64,000 bases of DNA from CAVYWD01 sp963772225 (GTDB lineage: Bacteria > Myxococcota > Myxococcia > Myxococcales > UBA5297): NCBI GenBank assembly GCA_963772225.1, contig CAVYWD010000002.1, forward strand, positions 1,240,001 through 1,304,000, read 5' to 3'. Both the position numbers and the translations under genes were made by a program. The number at the start of each line of letters is the position of its first letter. Within the stretch, counting starts at the first letter, position 1. This document shows positions 62,335-64,000 of this stretch, one piece after another. The notes under the pieces are model-generated. The model was not told where the DNA came from and searched no databases. It saw nothing but the letters and a program-made list of their open reading frames with translations.

Positions 62335-62646
62335 AGCCCCGGGGCGCCCTGAGGTGACTCCGCGCCGCTCGAGGTCGCGTCGGCGCGAGCGCAGGAGCTC
62401 GACCGCCTTCGTCCTGTCGCTCAGGAACGAAATCCACGCGGAGGCCGCCGCCGCGGGCAGCGGAAGATCTCCGCGGCAAACGCTCTCCGGAGCAGCTGCG
62501 CGGAGCGGCGGCCGCCGAACGCGAGGCGGGCCAGATAGAAGCCGCGCGCCAGCGCCTCCGGTATATTCCCGACTTCACCCGCCGTCCTTGCCCTCGCGCC
62601 CGCCGCGCCACCCGCGGCCGCGCGCGCCAACCTCGGAGGAACAGCC
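62335..62646. other. Intergenic stretch before the S51 gene
   Basis: About 310 bp with no gene features. It ends with GGAGGAAC, the ribosome binding site of the next gene. Confidence 0.5.
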
Positions 62647-64000
62647 ATGTCGAAACGTGCCGTCGCCGCGGCCCTCGCCCTCGGTCTCCTGCCGCTCTCC
62701 CAGGCCGCCAGGGCGGCGAGGGCGCCCGAGCGCGTCCTCGTGCCCATCGGAGGCGGCTACGACGAGATGGGGATCTTCTCGCGCGCCGCCGCCCAGGGCG
62801 CGCGCGGGCCGTCGATCGACCTGCTCGTGCTCCCGCCCGCGTACGCGGAGGACAAGGCGACCGCCGTCGAGAACGGCGATTACGACCTCGCGCTCGAGCA
62901 CACGGCGGATCTGAAGACGGCGTGCGACGCCGTCGTCGATCTCGCCCGCTTCCCCGGCGGGTGCCGCGCCGAGCTGGTCGACCTCTTCACCGCCGGCGAC
63001 GCCTCGGCGCCGGCCGTCGTGGGCCGGCTCGCCGATACGGCGGTCGACGGCTACTTCTTCCTGGGCGGCGACCAGGGCGCGGCGATGCAGGTCGTCGCCG
63101 GGACCCCGGCGGAGGCGGCCCTGGCGGCGGCGTACGACCGCGGCGCGGTCGTCGGCGGCACCAGCGCGGGCGACGCCGTCGAGTCCTACGTCATGAACAA
63201 CGGCTACACCGACCAGGGCGACTACAACACCGCGCTGCAGCTCGGCTCCCTGGACCTCTGGTGGGGCGACCCGCAGCTCCACCGCGGCCTGTCGTTCGGC
63301 GACCGCCGGGCCATCTTCGACCAGCACCTCTACGAGCGCGGCCGCTTCCCGCGCCTGCTCAACGAGACCGCGCAGAGCGTCGATCGCCTGGCCGGCGAGG
63401 GCCTTTTGGGCATCGGCGCCGACTACGACACCGGGTACCTGGTCCGGAGCGGCGCCCGCGTCACCGACCTGTTCGGCGCGGCCTCGGCGGCGGTCGTCGA
63501 CTTCGGGACGCTCCGCACCAGGTTCTCCTGGGTCGACGCGAGCGGCCGGCCGGTCCCGTCGCCCAGCGCCGCCGCCACCCCGACCGCGGCGTTGGCGGCG
63601 ACGGGCATCCTGACTCACCTGCTCGCCGGGAGGGCGGACGACCTGGGCGGGGCCGTCCAGTACGACCTCGCGACCCGCGTCCCCTCTCTCGCCGGCGCGC
63701 CCGTCTCCCCGCCCCCGGCGCGCGCGGGCGCGCTCAGCGCCACGCTCCGCTCGCAGCGCCCGGTGCTGCTCGGCGGAGATCACACCGTCGACCCGGAGTG
63801 GCCCGCCGCAGAGCCGGCGCTGGCCGAGCTCGCCCGGCGGGCCGGTAGGTCGGGGCCCATCGTCGTCGTCGCGGCCGCCTACTCGAACGCCGCGAACGCC
63901 CGCGCCGACCTCGACGCCTACGCCGCGGCCCTGGCGCTGTCGGGCTGGGCGGGCGCCGTTCAGACGATCGCCTACCCGACGCGCGACCTCGCCGGCCAGC
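62647..64000 (+). CDS. Secreted peptidase S51 / cyanophycinase-like protein (3' end outside window)
   Basis: A Sec signal (RAVAAALALGLLPLSQAARA) precedes an S51-type domain. PERVLVPIGGGYDE starts it, GYFFLGGDQGAAMQVV follows, and the nucleophile Ser173 sits in VVGGTSAGDAVESYV. IGIGADYDT-like GLLGIGADYDTGYLV closes the domain near residue 270. From about residue 375 a second, similar start appears (RPVLLGGDHTVDPEWP, GPIVVVAAAYSNAANARADL), so the protein may carry two S51-like domains. The reading is open for 451 codons to the window edge. GGAGG lies 8 nt before the ATG. Cyanophycin or another aspartyl peptide is the likely target class; the precise substrate is unknown. Confidence 0.85.
   Translation, partial: MSKRAVAAALALGLLPLSQAARAARAPERVLVPIGGGYDEMGIFSRAAAQGARGPSIDLLVLPPAYAEDKATAVENGDYDLALEHTADLKTACDAVVDLARFPGGCRAELVDLFTAGDASAPAVVGRLADTAVDGYFFLGGDQGAAMQVVAGTPAEAALAAAYDRGAVVGGTSAGDAVESYVMNNGYTDQGDYNTALQLGSLDLWWGDPQLHRGLSFGDRRAIFDQHLYERGRFPRLLNETAQSVDRLAGEGLLGIGADYDTGYLVRSGARVTDLFGAASAAVVDFGTLRTRFSWVDASGRPVPSPSAAATPTAALAATGILTHLLAGRADDLGGAVQYDLATRVPSLAGAPVSPPPARAGALSATLRSQRPVLLGGDHTVDPEWPAAEPALAELARRAGRSGPIVVVAAAYSNAANARADLDAYAAALALSGWAGAVQTIAYPTRDLAGQ

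Noticed and set aside
62575..63783. Minus-strand 402-codon reading at the right end
   Set aside because: Antisense to the S51 gene, whose plus-strand frame has a signal peptide and GTSAG nucleophile and runs open to the edge.

Overview
The window is GC-rich DNA (third codon positions almost all G or C) from a free-living Gram-negative bacterium. I infer a member of the Myxococcota or a related deltaproteobacterial lineage. The reasons are the many lipoproteins with Asp/Ala/Gly/Ser linkers between lipobox and catalytic domain, a STAND ATPase, a hybrid histidine kinase, a PolB-type DNA polymerase II, an ECF sigma/anti-sigma/lipoprotein module and secreted glycan-degrading enzymes. No rRNA, tRNA, CRISPR array or prophage was seen.

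Layout. 1-7223: a minus-strand operon for beta-glucan capture: two paralogous Ig-like/carbohydrate-binding lipoproteins, a ROK repressor, a GH16 glucanase lipoprotein and a family 5 solute-binding lipoprotein. A TTGACA promoter with a perfect palindromic operator at its start drives it. 7427-9147: glnA with a sigma-54-type promoter and an intrinsic terminator. 9299-10854: a TetR regulator divergent from a methyltransferase, with two identical palindromes between them. 11184-22863: GH18 lipoprotein, STAND ATPase, EGF-like and other lipoproteins, a collagen-like lipoprotein split by a frameshift, thymidylate kinase, phosphoesterase, Sfp-type transferase and a Tat-exported DUF362 protein. 22959-27880: a decayed stretch with remnants of a beta-propeller protein, an epimerase, an alpha/beta hydrolase and an IS91-family transposase, with a few intact genes between. 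27929-36153: esterase lipoprotein, MFS exporter, C39-like cysteine peptidase, aspartate kinase and hybrid kinase. A 63-bp exact repeat brackets the peptidase and aspartokinase. 36773-43607: DNA polymerase II, FAH-family enzyme, an overlapping RbfA-like/RtcB pair, a DUF4395-type membrane protein and an NTPase-like protein. 43896-46288: an ECF sigma operon. 46772-53440: desaturase, LysR divergent from sulfide:quinone oxidoreductase with a 55-residue companion, a glycosyltransferase-like protein and an Fe-S flavoprotein. 53666-54408: a decayed HigBA toxin-antitoxin pair. 54708-58026: tex and a HAD hydrolase. 58350-62334: an ISL3-family transposase remnant, a 315-bp tandem duplication of the promoter and 5' end of a TetR gene, that TetR gene, a GH13 gene broken by several frameshifts and a 5'-truncated MBL-fold gene. 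62647-64000: a secreted S51 (cyanophycinase-type) peptidase running off the end.

The best leads are the ROK-controlled glucan operon with a readable operator, the RbfA-like/RtcB pair, the duplicated TetR promoter with a third matching operator before the broken amylase, and the 63-bp direct repeats around the peptidase/aspartokinase segment. Many genes carry frameshifts or nonsense codons while housekeeping genes are intact. I read this mainly as real decay around old mobile elements, but assembly errors cannot be excluded from sequence alone.
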